From JBBQSU01 sp038234815 (GTDB taxonomy: Bacteria; Planctomycetota; Phycisphaerae; Tepidisphaerales; Tepidisphaeraceae), in NCBI GenBank assembly GCA_038234815.1, contig JBBQSU010000128.1, positions 1 through 9,676 of the forward strand: a stretch of DNA of 9,676 nucleotides, in the 5' to 3' direction. Position numbers and translations under genes: made by a program. The notes under the pieces were generated by a model. It did no database searches and was not told where the DNA came from. It saw only the letters and a program-made list of their open reading frames with translations. This document shows positions 1 to 6,125 of this stretch, one piece after another. The number at the start of each line of letters is the position of its first letter. Position 1 is the first letter of the stretch.

Positions 1-626
1 CGCCGGGCCGCGCGGGCCTTGTGTTGCACCTTCGGCGTGACGTGAAACGTGGCCTCGCAACGACCAACGCGCTTGTCTCTCTCGCCAAGCCGCGCGGCCT
101 CCTGCGAGATGTCCATCTCCACCAGAAGATTGAATTCTTTCTTCGTCGCCACCAGCGCCGCCAGACTTTCCTTAGGCCGGATGTGATAGACCGCAGGGCC
201 GAAGCACGGCCGGAGAAATGTGTAATTGAGATTTTTGCAGACCACCGTGTAATCCCCGCCGCAGCGGCCGAAGACGTACATCCCCCCGGCGATTTCGGAA
301 TTGGCCAGTAGCGCGCCACCGGCCATGGCGCTATACCAGTTCCGGTTGAACCTGCGGAACGGCAGCCGGGCCGCGAATGCCTCGGCGCTCAACTGCTTCA
401 TGCGTATCCCGCTGAAAAATGCCAGGGGGAGCCAGATGAACGAACAAATGCTGGCCCAGAAATTGTCGCGCGTACTGAGCCGGCTGACGAACGCCTCGAT
501 GCGGTCGTACCAGTTCTGCATCTTGTCGGCCAGTTTCGACGGCTGCTGATAGGGCCGCTGGCGCGCCTGGACTTCCGCGACCGGCAGGGCGATCGGTTGA
601 CTGGAACTAGGTTGCAGCGGCTTCAT
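1..626 (-). CDS. DUF4442 domain protein (hotdog-fold, thioesterase-like), 3' end cut by window edge
   Basis: The reverse strand is open from an ATG at 626 to the left edge (208 codons), so the C-terminus is missing. The first ~50 residues are polar and Gln/Pro-rich. Residues ~56-76 form a hydrophobic helix (FWASICSFIWLPLAFFSGIR). The family core follows: the MKQLSAEAFAARLPF segment, RNW near 95-97, then GGALLANSEIAGG at 103-115, which matches the Asn/Gly-Gly-Ala-Leu...Glu pattern of DUF4442 and PaaI-like hotdog proteins. The later beta-strand part contains KNLNYTFLRP. DUF4442 proteins are predicted acyl-CoA or acyl-ACP thioesterases or binders; the substrate here is unknown. An in-frame ATG at 644 would add six residues. 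I prefer 626 because AAGG lies 10 bases upstream of it, but this is marginal. The gene is divergent from the sua5 homologue, with 139 bp between them. Confidence 0.8.
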   Translation of the reverse strand, partial: MKPLQPSSSQPIALPVAEVQARQRPYQQPSKLADKMQNWYDRIEAFVSRLSTRDNFWASICSFIWLPLAFFSGIRMKQLSAEAFAARLPFRRFNRNWYSAMAGGALLANSEIAGGMYVFGRCGGDYTVVCKNLNYTFLRPCFGPAVYHIRPKESLAALVATKKEFNLLVEMDISQEAARLGERDKRVGRCEATFHVTPKVQHKARAAR

Positions 627-765
627 GGGTTGGGCGCCTTCCATTGATCGATCTTTGCCCCAAGTTTCGGAGCAGGCAAGTGTAGCCACAGGAAATTTGA
701 AAGAAAGACGCCTTGGGATTCGGTCCATTTCGCGTTTTTCGCCCCTATCGCGTATTTTTGGTTTT

Positions 766-1734
766 ATGGGCGAGATCGATCGGGCGGTGGACCTTCTTCG
801 CGCAGGCTCGCTGGTGGCGTTTCCCACCGAGACGGTCTACGGCCTCGGTGCCGACGCGCGGCAGGCCACAGCGATCGCGCGCGTGTTTGCGGTCAAGGGC
901 CGCCCGATCACCAACCCGCTCATTGTTCACGTCGCCGATCAATCCATCGCGCGCCGATTCGCCCGAATCTGGCCCGAGACCGCCAGCCTGTTGGCCAGGG
1001 CATTCTGGCCCGGCCCGCTTACGCTCGTATTGCCCAAAGCTGACACGATCGTTCCCGGCGCGACCGCAGGCCAGCCCACCGTCGGCCTGCGCGTGCCCGA
1101 TCACCCGCTTGCCCTGCGCCTGCTGAGCGCATTCGACGGCCCGGTGGCTGCGCCCAGTGCCAATCGCTCCAACCGTATCAGCCCCACCACCGCCGAGCAT
1201 GTTCGACACGAGCTTGGCGATAGTGTTGATCTGATTCTTGATGGCGGGCCATGCCGCGTCGGCATCGAATCCACCGTGCTGGACCTGACTGGCGCCGTCC
1301 CCTCTATACTCCGGCCGGGCCAGATCAGCCTGGCGCAGATCGCCAATGTGATCGGCAAAGTGCATTTGCGATCGGGCCTGCTGGCGCCCGATCAGCCTGC
1401 TCGCTCGCCCGGCCAGCAACCGATGCATTACGCCCCGCGGACGCCGGCGTTTCGGTTCGATCCGGCCTGCGCGTTCTCGCCCGACCCGTCTGCGGGTGCT
1501 CTGCTTATTACCGCTTCGGGGCCATGGGGCTATGCCATCACGCTCCCGGACAATCCCGAACGATATGCCAATGGCCTTTACGCGGCCCTGCGGTCGCTGG
1601 ACGAGCGGAATCTCCCGGCTATCTATATTGAATTGCCCTCCGACACGCCCGAATGGGCGGCCATCCGCGATCGGCTATTTCGGGCGACACGCCCGGGCTT
1701 GCCCGCCGGCCGGGTGCGTTCGCCGCAGCCATAG
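766..1734 (+). CDS. L-threonylcarbamoyladenylate synthase, Sua5 type
   Basis: This enzyme makes threonylcarbamoyl-AMP from threonine, bicarbonate and ATP, the first step of t6A37 formation on ANN-decoding tRNAs in the cytoplasm. The YrdC/Sua5 core spans residues ~1-200 and shows PTETVYGLG (20-28), the KGRP nucleotide/substrate motif (44-47), WPGPLTLVL (81-89), APSANRSN (129-136), GIESTV (166-171) and ILRPG (181-185). A linker with the Sua5-specific SPGQQPMHYAPRTP (214-227) leads into a C-terminal Sua5 domain of about 90 residues, so this is the long Sua5 form (322 aa) and not the short TsaC form. The reading frame is open back to 625, but the extra 47 residues are not family-like, so I start at the ATG before GEIDRAVDLL. 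No clear Shine-Dalgarno site precedes it. The gene converges on the polyferredoxin gene, with only 18 bp between their stop codons. Confidence 0.93.
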   Translation: MGEIDRAVDLLRAGSLVAFPTETVYGLGADARQATAIARVFAVKGRPITNPLIVHVADQSIARRFARIWPETASLLARAFWPGPLTLVLPKADTIVPGATAGQPTVGLRVPDHPLALRLLSAFDGPVAAPSANRSNRISPTTAEHVRHELGDSVDLILDGGPCRVGIESTVLDLTGAVPSILRPGQISLAQIANVIGKVHLRSGLLAPDQPARSPGQQPMHYAPRTPAFRFDPACAFSPDPSAGALLITASGPWGYAITLPDNPERYANGLYAALRSLDERNLPAIYIELPSDTPEWAAIRDRLFRATRPGLPAGRVRSPQP

Positions 1735-1752
1735 GCAAGCTACACCAGTGGC

Positions 1753-3558
1753 TTACTGTCGGCCTCGTCCCCTGCCCATTCCCATCCCTCGTCCCCCACC
1801 GCCACCACCGCGCCTGTGCTCGCCCTCCGGTTCCTTCGCTTGGGCCGAATCCAATCGCACGATGCGTATTGCCGATTCCCCGTCGAGCGGGCATTTGTTT
1901 TCGCAAATCCCGCAACCGATGCAACGGTCGGCCACCACCGACGGCCGCTGCAGAGTAATGCTGTTTCCGGTGGCATCGGTCACGCGCACTTCCTTATACA
2001 CAATTGCCTTATCCGACACCGGGCAATGTTCCTCGCAACAGATGCACTCCTCATTCTTGGCCCAAGGCAGACATTTTTCGCGGTCGATGATCGCAAGGCC
2101 GATCGCGGTAGTGACTTTTTCTTCCACCGGCAATGCCGGAATCGCGTGTGTGGGGCAGACCTGACCGCAGAGCGTGCAATTAAGTTCGCAATAACCGGTG
2201 CGGGGCACCAAGCGCGGGGAAAACAGCCCTTCCACACCGGCTTCAAAAGCCGCCGGTTGCAGACCGTTGGTGGGGCAGACTTTCAAGCACTCGCCGCAGC
2301 GGATGCAGAGATTGAGGAAATGCTTTTCATCGCCGGCCCCGGGAGGGCGTAAGAGCGTCGCCTGCACGCTTTTCGTTCCGCCCAGTCGCGCAGCCTTCAC
2401 CACCGCAGGCACCGCCAGCCCCGCGGCAACGCTGGTCAGCACTGCCCGGCGTGACATGCCCGATGCATTCGATTTGACCGGGCCAATCGGCCGCGACATA
2501 GCCCCCGCTGTGCCCGGCCCGAGCGCCTGCGAACTATCCGTCACCGGCAATGCAATCCCGCGGCGCTTGGGTCGGCGACGAAACGTAAACCGGGCGATCC
2601 CGGTGTTGCAATCGGCTTGGCAATCCATGCAAAGGTTGCACGCCTCTGGCGAGAACGACCCGCTGGCATCGAACGCCCCCATGCGGCACTCGGTTCCACA
2701 GTCCGAAGCGTTGGCGCACTTAGTACAAGTCCGTTCTGGCACCCTGCGCAGAGGCGAAAACCAGGCCAGCACGCCCACCATTGATCCGAGCGGGCAGAGA
2801 TACCGGCACCAGAACCTTCGCCCGAGAAGTTCCAGTGCAAAGACCGCAGCCAGCATCCACATCGCCACGCTGGCCAGTCCGAACGCCTTGTGCTGAAACG
2901 GCAAAAGGCGATCTCTGACGAACGGCGCGATCTTGTTGAGAGTGCCCGTCCACCAGCCCGCGTGCGCCTCGCCGGTCTCGATTAGACGACTGGCCGATTG
3001 GTGCCACGCCGGATCAACGCCAAAGGTCAGCCCGCGAGTGAGCAAGCCGATGGGATCGAGATAACCCACCAGCGGAAGCCCGATCGCGGCGAAAATAAGC
3101 ATCAGGATGAGCAGGACATGGCGAGTGGGCCGGATGGCGTTCGCCCAGGGGGTGCCCGGCCGAACCGGCCGTCCGGTGATCCGGCGTGCCAGCCGCTGAA
3201 TCGGGCGAAGCAGTCGATGAAACAGATCGAGCAGCGTGCCCAGCGGGCAGACCCAGCCGCAGAAAAATCGACCCAGGAGGATGGTTAGACCAACGATGAC
3301 CAGGGCCGGCCAAAGGGTTGAGATGATCGTCCGTCCGGCCAGCACGGCTGCGGCGCTGATCAGCGGATCGATGCGAAAGAAGAAGTTCACTGGCTGGGCC
3401 AGTTCATCGGCGCCTGCGTATTCGGTCCGCCGAAAGAGCCAGAGGAAAAGCCCGAGCAACAATAGCTGGGCCGCGCGGCGCAGGCTGCGCCAGGGGAAGG
3501 CGCGCCGGCGGCGGATCGGCGGCTTGGGCATGGCAGAAGTTGCCGACGATTGCTCCAT
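1753..3558 (-). CDS. NapH-NapG/MauM-like fused membrane polyferredoxin
   Basis: Predicted inner-membrane electron-transfer protein of 601 aa (numbered from the ATG at 3558). Residues ~1-320 resemble NapH: about four membrane helices (roughly 28-44, 80-97, 147-165, 228-245), two Cys-X3-Cys-Pro motifs (CGWVCP from C100; CRYLCP from C251), then two four-Cys clusters (C278/281/287/291 and C307/310/313/317). A basic linker leads to SRRAVLTSVAAGLAVP (369-384), a twin-arginine-like segment with a hydrophobic core. Residues ~415-570 resemble NapG/MauM with four more [4Fe-4S] sites: C418/421/424/428, C457/461/464/468, C496/505/508/512 and C546/549/552/556. The tail after ~580 is Gly/Arg/Met-rich. The ATG at 3558 has GAGG 7 bases upstream and lies 2 bases after the DUF362 stop, so translation is probably coupled; a TTG at 3564 is less likely. 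It probably passes electrons between quinol and extracytoplasmic partners, but the partner is not visible here. Confidence 0.88.
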   Translation of the reverse strand: MEQSSATSAMPKPPIRRRRAFPWRSLRRAAQLLLLGLFLWLFRRTEYAGADELAQPVNFFFRIDPLISAAAVLAGRTIISTLWPALVIVGLTILLGRFFCGWVCPLGTLLDLFHRLLRPIQRLARRITGRPVRPGTPWANAIRPTRHVLLILMLIFAAIGLPLVGYLDPIGLLTRGLTFGVDPAWHQSASRLIETGEAHAGWWTGTLNKIAPFVRDRLLPFQHKAFGLASVAMWMLAAVFALELLGRRFWCRYLCPLGSMVGVLAWFSPLRRVPERTCTKCANASDCGTECRMGAFDASGSFSPEACNLCMDCQADCNTGIARFTFRRRPKRRGIALPVTDSSQALGPGTAGAMSRPIGPVKSNASGMSRRAVLTSVAAGLAVPAVVKAARLGGTKSVQATLLRPPGAGDEKHFLNLCIRCGECLKVCPTNGLQPAAFEAGVEGLFSPRLVPRTGYCELNCTLCGQVCPTHAIPALPVEEKVTTAIGLAIIDREKCLPWAKNEECICCEEHCPVSDKAIVYKEVRVTDATGNSITLQRPSVVADRCIGCGICENKCPLDGESAIRIVRLDSAQAKEPEGEHRRGGGGGGRGMGMGRGRGRQ

Positions 3559-3560
3559 TA

Positions 3561-4484
3561 TCAAACCTCGATGATCTTCACTTTGTTCAGATCCATCTCG
3601 CCCAGCCCCAATTGGTGCGCTGCCACTGTCGATTCGATTTCCTCGGGTTTCATGCCGAACAACGTGGTGGCGTAGGCGTCGGCGGCCACCGGATCGGTGC
3701 TCACAATCACCGTGTCCAACACCTTCACGTCCTCGATCTTCCCGCCCTGCGGACCGTGCCGAAGCAGAATCCGCGTGGCGTCGATCACCGTCAGCTTCGG
3801 CCGAATCACCGTGTTCAACTCAGCCAGCTTCTGCCCGATCTGCTGGTGAATTTTCCCGCGCGACCCGCCGATCACGCCCATCACGTTCTTCATCCCCAAT
3901 GTCAGTTTTGATAGCCCGTGATGCTTGGCCACCGGTACGTTAATGTAGCAATCGGCGGCCACGGCATCCTTATGAAAATCCCACTCGGTGACGACCTTTC
4001 CGCGGTCGATCTTCACGGGAACGAAGTGCCGATCCTCTACATAAGGACAAGTCGCCCGGGGGTCGTTTAGCGAATGCACGGCGTCGAGAATTCCGCTGTT
4101 GGTATAGCACCGCCGGGCATCGTTACAACTGCGATCGAATACCTGCACCGAGCCGGCGCGGGCATCGAGGCATAGCTTGACAATGGCCTTAACCACGTCC
4201 GGGTGGGTGTTGGCAGCGTGTTCCGGCTTGCGGTCCCAGCCAATATTCGGCTTCACCACCACCTTGGCATTGGGCTGAACGAACTTACCGATGCCCCCAA
4301 GCTTGGTGATTGCGCTGGCGACGAGCTGCGCATAGTCCTTCCCGCGGGCCACGATCAGCACCGGAGTTTCCAGCGGCACATTGGCAAAGGCATTGGGCAT
4401 CAACAACACCGGCACCGCCACCCCCGCCGACCAAGCCGCCATTTGCTGCAGAAATTCACGTCGATCCATGTCCATTGATGCCAT
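3561..4484 (-). CDS. Tat-exported DUF362 domain protein
   Basis: This is a 307-aa protein with an N-terminal twin-arginine signal: DRREFLQQ at residues 7-14, then a hydrophobic stretch to ~30 and a likely cleavage site after NAFA (31-34). The DUF362 core follows, with VVVKPNIGWD (75-84), AKHHGLSKLTLGMKNVMG (186-203) and STDPVAADAYA (262-272), the usual family blocks. No ferredoxin-type Cys cluster is present, unlike the DUF362-ferredoxin fusions; scattered Cys occur at 105, 120, 126, 146 and 179. The biochemical function of DUF362 is not established. Tat export usually means folding, often with a cofactor, before transport. The start is supported by GGAG 7 bases upstream; Met4 and Met6 are alternatives. 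It is the first gene of a two-gene operon, and its stop nearly touches the polyferredoxin start, so a joint redox role outside the cytoplasm is likely. Confidence 0.9.
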   Translation of the reverse strand: MASMDMDRREFLQQMAAWSAGVAVPVLLMPNAFANVPLETPVLIVARGKDYAQLVASAITKLGGIGKFVQPNAKVVVKPNIGWDRKPEHAANTHPDVVKAIVKLCLDARAGSVQVFDRSCNDARRCYTNSGILDAVHSLNDPRATCPYVEDRHFVPVKIDRGKVVTEWDFHKDAVAADCYINVPVAKHHGLSKLTLGMKNVMGVIGGSRGKIHQQIGQKLAELNTVIRPKLTVIDATRILLRHGPQGGKIEDVKVLDTVIVSTDPVAADAYATTLFGMKPEEIESTVAAHQLGLGEMDLNKVKIIEV

Positions 4485-4503
4485 AGAGATTCTCCAAATG
4501 AAT

Positions 4504-4525
4504 AATAGGACATTATAGTCTTATT
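4504..4525. promoter_or_regulatory. Operator-like inverted repeat around the -10 box
   Basis: The plus strand reads AATAGGAC, then ATTATA, then GTCTTATT: 8-base arms with one mismatch around a 6-base AT centre. The centre is exactly the TATAAT -10 box of the operon on the other strand, so a dimeric regulator bound here would block RNA polymerase. The GGAC/GTCC half-sites around an AT-rich core are reminiscent of Rrf2/IscR-type sites, which would fit an operon rich in Fe-S clusters. The regulator family is an inference and no regulator gene is in the window. Confidence 0.45.
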
Positions 4526-4540
4526 CTCTCAGGAGTTGAA
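4512..4540 (-). promoter_or_regulatory. Predicted promoter of the DUF362-polyferredoxin operon
   Basis: On the reverse strand a perfect -10 box TATAAT lies at 4517-4512. TTCAAC at 4540-4535 is a weak -35 box with a 17-base spacer. Transcription would start near 4505, giving a leader of about 20 bases that holds the GGAG ribosome site. The left end of the insertion sequence is only 25 bp upstream of the -35 box, so the core promoter survived the insertion but any farther upstream activator site would be displaced. Confidence 0.6.
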
Positions 4541-4565
4541 GCCTGAAGTCCCCGACTCGTCACAG

Positions 4566-4586
4566 GGGCGTGCCCGTTTTTTCGGG
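4566..4586 (+). repeat. Left terminal inverted repeat of the ISKra4-family element
   Basis: It starts GGGCGTGCCCG, then six T, then CGGG. It is the reverse complement of the right end except at positions 11 and 18. It lies just beyond the stop codon of the transposase. Confidence 0.88.
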
Positions 4587-4593
4587 GCAGCCG

Positions 4594-5751
4594 TTAATTC
4601 TTGTGCGCAAATGCGTTGGCCCAGTAACGGTCCCATAGGCCGGTGCTTTGGTATAACGCCTCCAACGCCATCATCGCTTCGGCGTTGTCCATGTCCCAGC
4701 GGCGGCCCCGGCCTTTGATCCGATCCATCGTCACACCGCACATCGATTCCATCGGGCCACTGCCCACGTCCAGCCCGCGAGCGTCGCATTGCTCGTAGCG
4801 GATCATGTCGCGCCGGGCGGCGACATACTGGATCAATCCGTCGGCCGCCTTTCGTTTGTTCCCGCGCAACGACGCGCGCCAGTCCAGCAGCCGCTCGAAA
4901 AAAGGCTCATATCCTTCGTGACGCAGCACATGCAGTGTTTGAGCCAGCCACGCTTTTGCGGCGGCGGTATTCGTGGCCGCCTGCCCGACGTGTTCGCTGG
5001 TGTGATAAAAATCGAGCAACACCCATTCCAGCGGGAGCATGTCGAGATTGGACTTGAGGCAAACGGCGCCATCGACGATCCCGATCCGTTCATCCGCTCC
5101 CCGCAGACGCACCCGCGTCGCCTCGCGTTTGAGCAGACGCCCCAGTCCCTTCACCTTGCCGCAGGTCACACCCACCAGCCGATGCTCATGGGACTGGTCG
5201 TACAGGCATGTCACGTAAACCTGCTTGTAACGCTGGTCCGAGCCGGTCTTGACGGGCCGGAGCTTGCCTAATCGCCGCCGCCGCTGTGCCGGCATGTCCC
5301 GCCGTTTCCGCTGCACGGTGGCGCGCCGCTTGTCCTTCTCGCTCTGCGTGGTTGCCGGCACCAATACGCCGTCGGCGCTGACGTATAATCGGCTGACCTC
5401 CCGCCCATCGGGGGTTTGCGTCTTGCAGTCCGATGCCGACCAGTCCAACTCCAGTTGCTCGTCACCCGACGCCTTGAGCACATCCAGGCCTTCGCCTTCG
5501 ACGATCTGGCGGAACAACTCCTCGCCGCAGTCGATGTGGGCCGCGTGCTTGAGATTCTCACGCCCCCGCGAAAAGCTGCGGGCGTTGCCCCCTTCACGGC
5601 AGCACAACTGCCTCGCTCCCACGCTCACCGTCGCCTCGGTTTCATCCACCAGCCGATCCGCCGGGCACTCGCTGCCTTGCTGCTTGTCGCCAAACCGATG
5701 GCGATGCAGTTCAATCCGTCCGTTGGCGCTTTGCGTGCTTCGCAGGCACAA
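4594..5751 (-). CDS. ISKra4-family transposase, catalytic frame (orfB)
   Basis: This is the DDE catalytic part, 385 aa if counted from the TTG at 5751. The frame is open and family-like back to about 5790 (KDASGKAKANKG precedes the TTG), so the TTG is probably not a true start. Joined to orfA by a +1 shift, the product would be about 474 aa, a normal length for the family. Visible blocks: the RIELHRHRFGD strand; ATVSVGARQLCCREGG (40-55); SADGVL with the likely first Asp (127); IVDGA with the second (227); LLDFYHTSEHVG (245-256); and GSGPMESMC with the catalytic Glu (335), followed by KGRGRRWDMDNAEAMMALEAL (346-366). All three acidic residues are present and no stop interrupts the frame, so the catalytic domain looks intact. 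It probably catalyses DDE strand transfer of the element. Confidence 0.87.
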   Translation of the reverse strand: MCLRSTQSANGRIELHRHRFGDKQQGSECPADRLVDETEATVSVGARQLCCREGGNARSFSRGRENLKHAAHIDCGEELFRQIVEGEGLDVLKASGDEQLELDWSASDCKTQTPDGREVSRLYVSADGVLVPATTQSEKDKRRATVQRKRRDMPAQRRRRLGKLRPVKTGSDQRYKQVYVTCLYDQSHEHRLVGVTCGKVKGLGRLLKREATRVRLRGADERIGIVDGAVCLKSNLDMLPLEWVLLDFYHTSEHVGQAATNTAAAKAWLAQTLHVLRHEGYEPFFERLLDWRASLRGNKRKAADGLIQYVAARRDMIRYEQCDARGLDVGSGPMESMCGVTMDRIKGRGRRWDMDNAEAMMALEALYQSTGLWDRYWANAFAHKN

Positions 5752-6019
5752 CCCCTTGTTGGCCTTGGCTTTGCCCGACGCGTCCTTCGGAGGGGGAAAA
5801 ACTCGACTCGCTTGAGTCGATCCTCATCTGCACCGCCGTCTCAAATGCCTTGCATCTGAACTCGGCCATCAAATCCCGAACCTGCATCTCCGAACCGCTG
5901 ATCACATTGCCGGTAGGCGCGGCGTTCACCGCATCGGCCACCTGCTCCATGATCCGGCGGCACTCCAGTTGCATCCTGGTCACGAATTCCTGCTTATCCA
6001 ACATCAAAAGCCGATCCAT
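5711..6019 (-). CDS. ISKra4-family transposase, N-terminal frame (orfA)
   Basis: This 102-aa frame starts at an ATG with AAAGGAG placed 6 bases upstream, the best ribosome site in the window. It begins MDRLLMLDKQEF and contains GNVISGSEMQVRDLMAEFR and an AFETAVQMRID stretch, which resemble the N-terminal part of ISKra4-family transposases. The family-like sequence fades after SSFSP (residue ~76), where the second frame takes over one base further on. The remaining 26 residues to the TGA at 5713-5711 look like out-of-frame read-through. Alone it lacks all catalytic residues. It may be a short regulatory product, or simply the leading part of a frameshifted transposase. The same frame is open upstream to 6802, but that part is antisense to the DUF1444 gene and is not family-like. 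Confidence 0.8.
   Translation of the reverse strand: MDRLLMLDKQEFVTRMQLECRRIMEQVADAVNAAPTGNVISGSEMQVRDLMAEFRCKAFETAVQMRIDSSESSFSPSEGRVGQSQGQQGVVPAKHAKRQRTD
5791..5801 (-). other. Probable +1 translational frameshift site (T5-C5-T)
   Basis: The reverse strand reads TTTTTCCCCCT. OrfA reads it as TTT TCC CCC T, and the family-like sequence continues in the frame one base later (CCG AAG GAC). CCC-T is a known +1-prone Pro context. The alternative is a one-base indel in a homopolymer, either a real mutation or a sequencing error. Confidence 0.55.
5803..5820 (-). other. Perfect 7-bp hairpin just before the frameshift run
   Basis: The reverse strand reads TCGACTC, loop AAGC, GAGTCGA, followed by G and then TTTTT. 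It could influence frameshifting or act as a weak intrinsic terminator that limits transposase expression. It lies in the coding part of orfA, and the protein it encodes there (IDSSESS) still looks family-like. Confidence 0.5.
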
Positions 6020-6078
6020 GGCTGACTCCTTTAATAAACCCGGCCCCCAAGCCGGTGACGGCGACAAGTTTACCACCT

Positions 6079-6099
6079 CCCTAAAAAATGGGCACGCCC
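6079..6099 (-). repeat. Right terminal inverted repeat of the ISKra4-family element
   Basis: Read inward on the reverse strand it is GGGCGTGCCCA, then six T, then AGGG. It matches the left end at 19 of 21 positions and lies upstream of the first transposase frame. Confidence 0.88.
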
Positions 6100-6125
6100 T
6101 TCTGATGGGGCCGGCAGGGGTGTTT

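Larger units (their letters stand above)
4566..6099 (-). mobile_element. ISKra4-family insertion sequence, complete, 1534 bp
   Basis: The element is bounded by 21-bp terminal inverted repeats, 4566-4586 and 6079-6099. Each begins GGGCGTGCCC, then G or A, then TTTTTT, then C or A, then GGG (19 of 21 match). Inside are two overlapping reverse-strand reading frames that together encode an ISKra4-type DDE transposase; the stop codon is 7 bp from the left repeat. Upstream of the first frame a hairpin (CCGGC 6040-6044 with GCCGG 6051-6055) precedes a strong ribosome site. The flanks CGTCACAG (left) and TTCTGATG (right) do not match, so no target-site duplication is visible. The element sits in what was probably a short (~107 bp) divergent intergenic region between the DUF362 operon and the DUF1444 gene. 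The size and two-frame layout recall the ISMich2 subgroup, but this is not certain. Confidence 0.88.

Noticed and set aside
625..765. 47-codon N-terminal extension of the Sua5 frame
   Set aside because: Not Sua5-like. It overlaps the divergent DUF4442 start region, and the family N-terminus fits the ATG at 766.
745..1428. Reverse-strand 227-codon frame
   Set aside because: It is antisense to the sua5 homologue, has no recognisable domain, and shows shadow-frame composition.
4558..6107. Target-site duplication of the insertion sequence
   Set aside because: The flanks CGTCACAG and TTCTGATG do not match, and shifting the boundary by a base or two does not help.
5850..6125. Long N-terminal extension of the DUF1444 frame into the insertion sequence
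   Set aside because: It is antisense to the orfA coding part and crosses the right inverted repeat. The protein shows no family features until after about 6126-6162.
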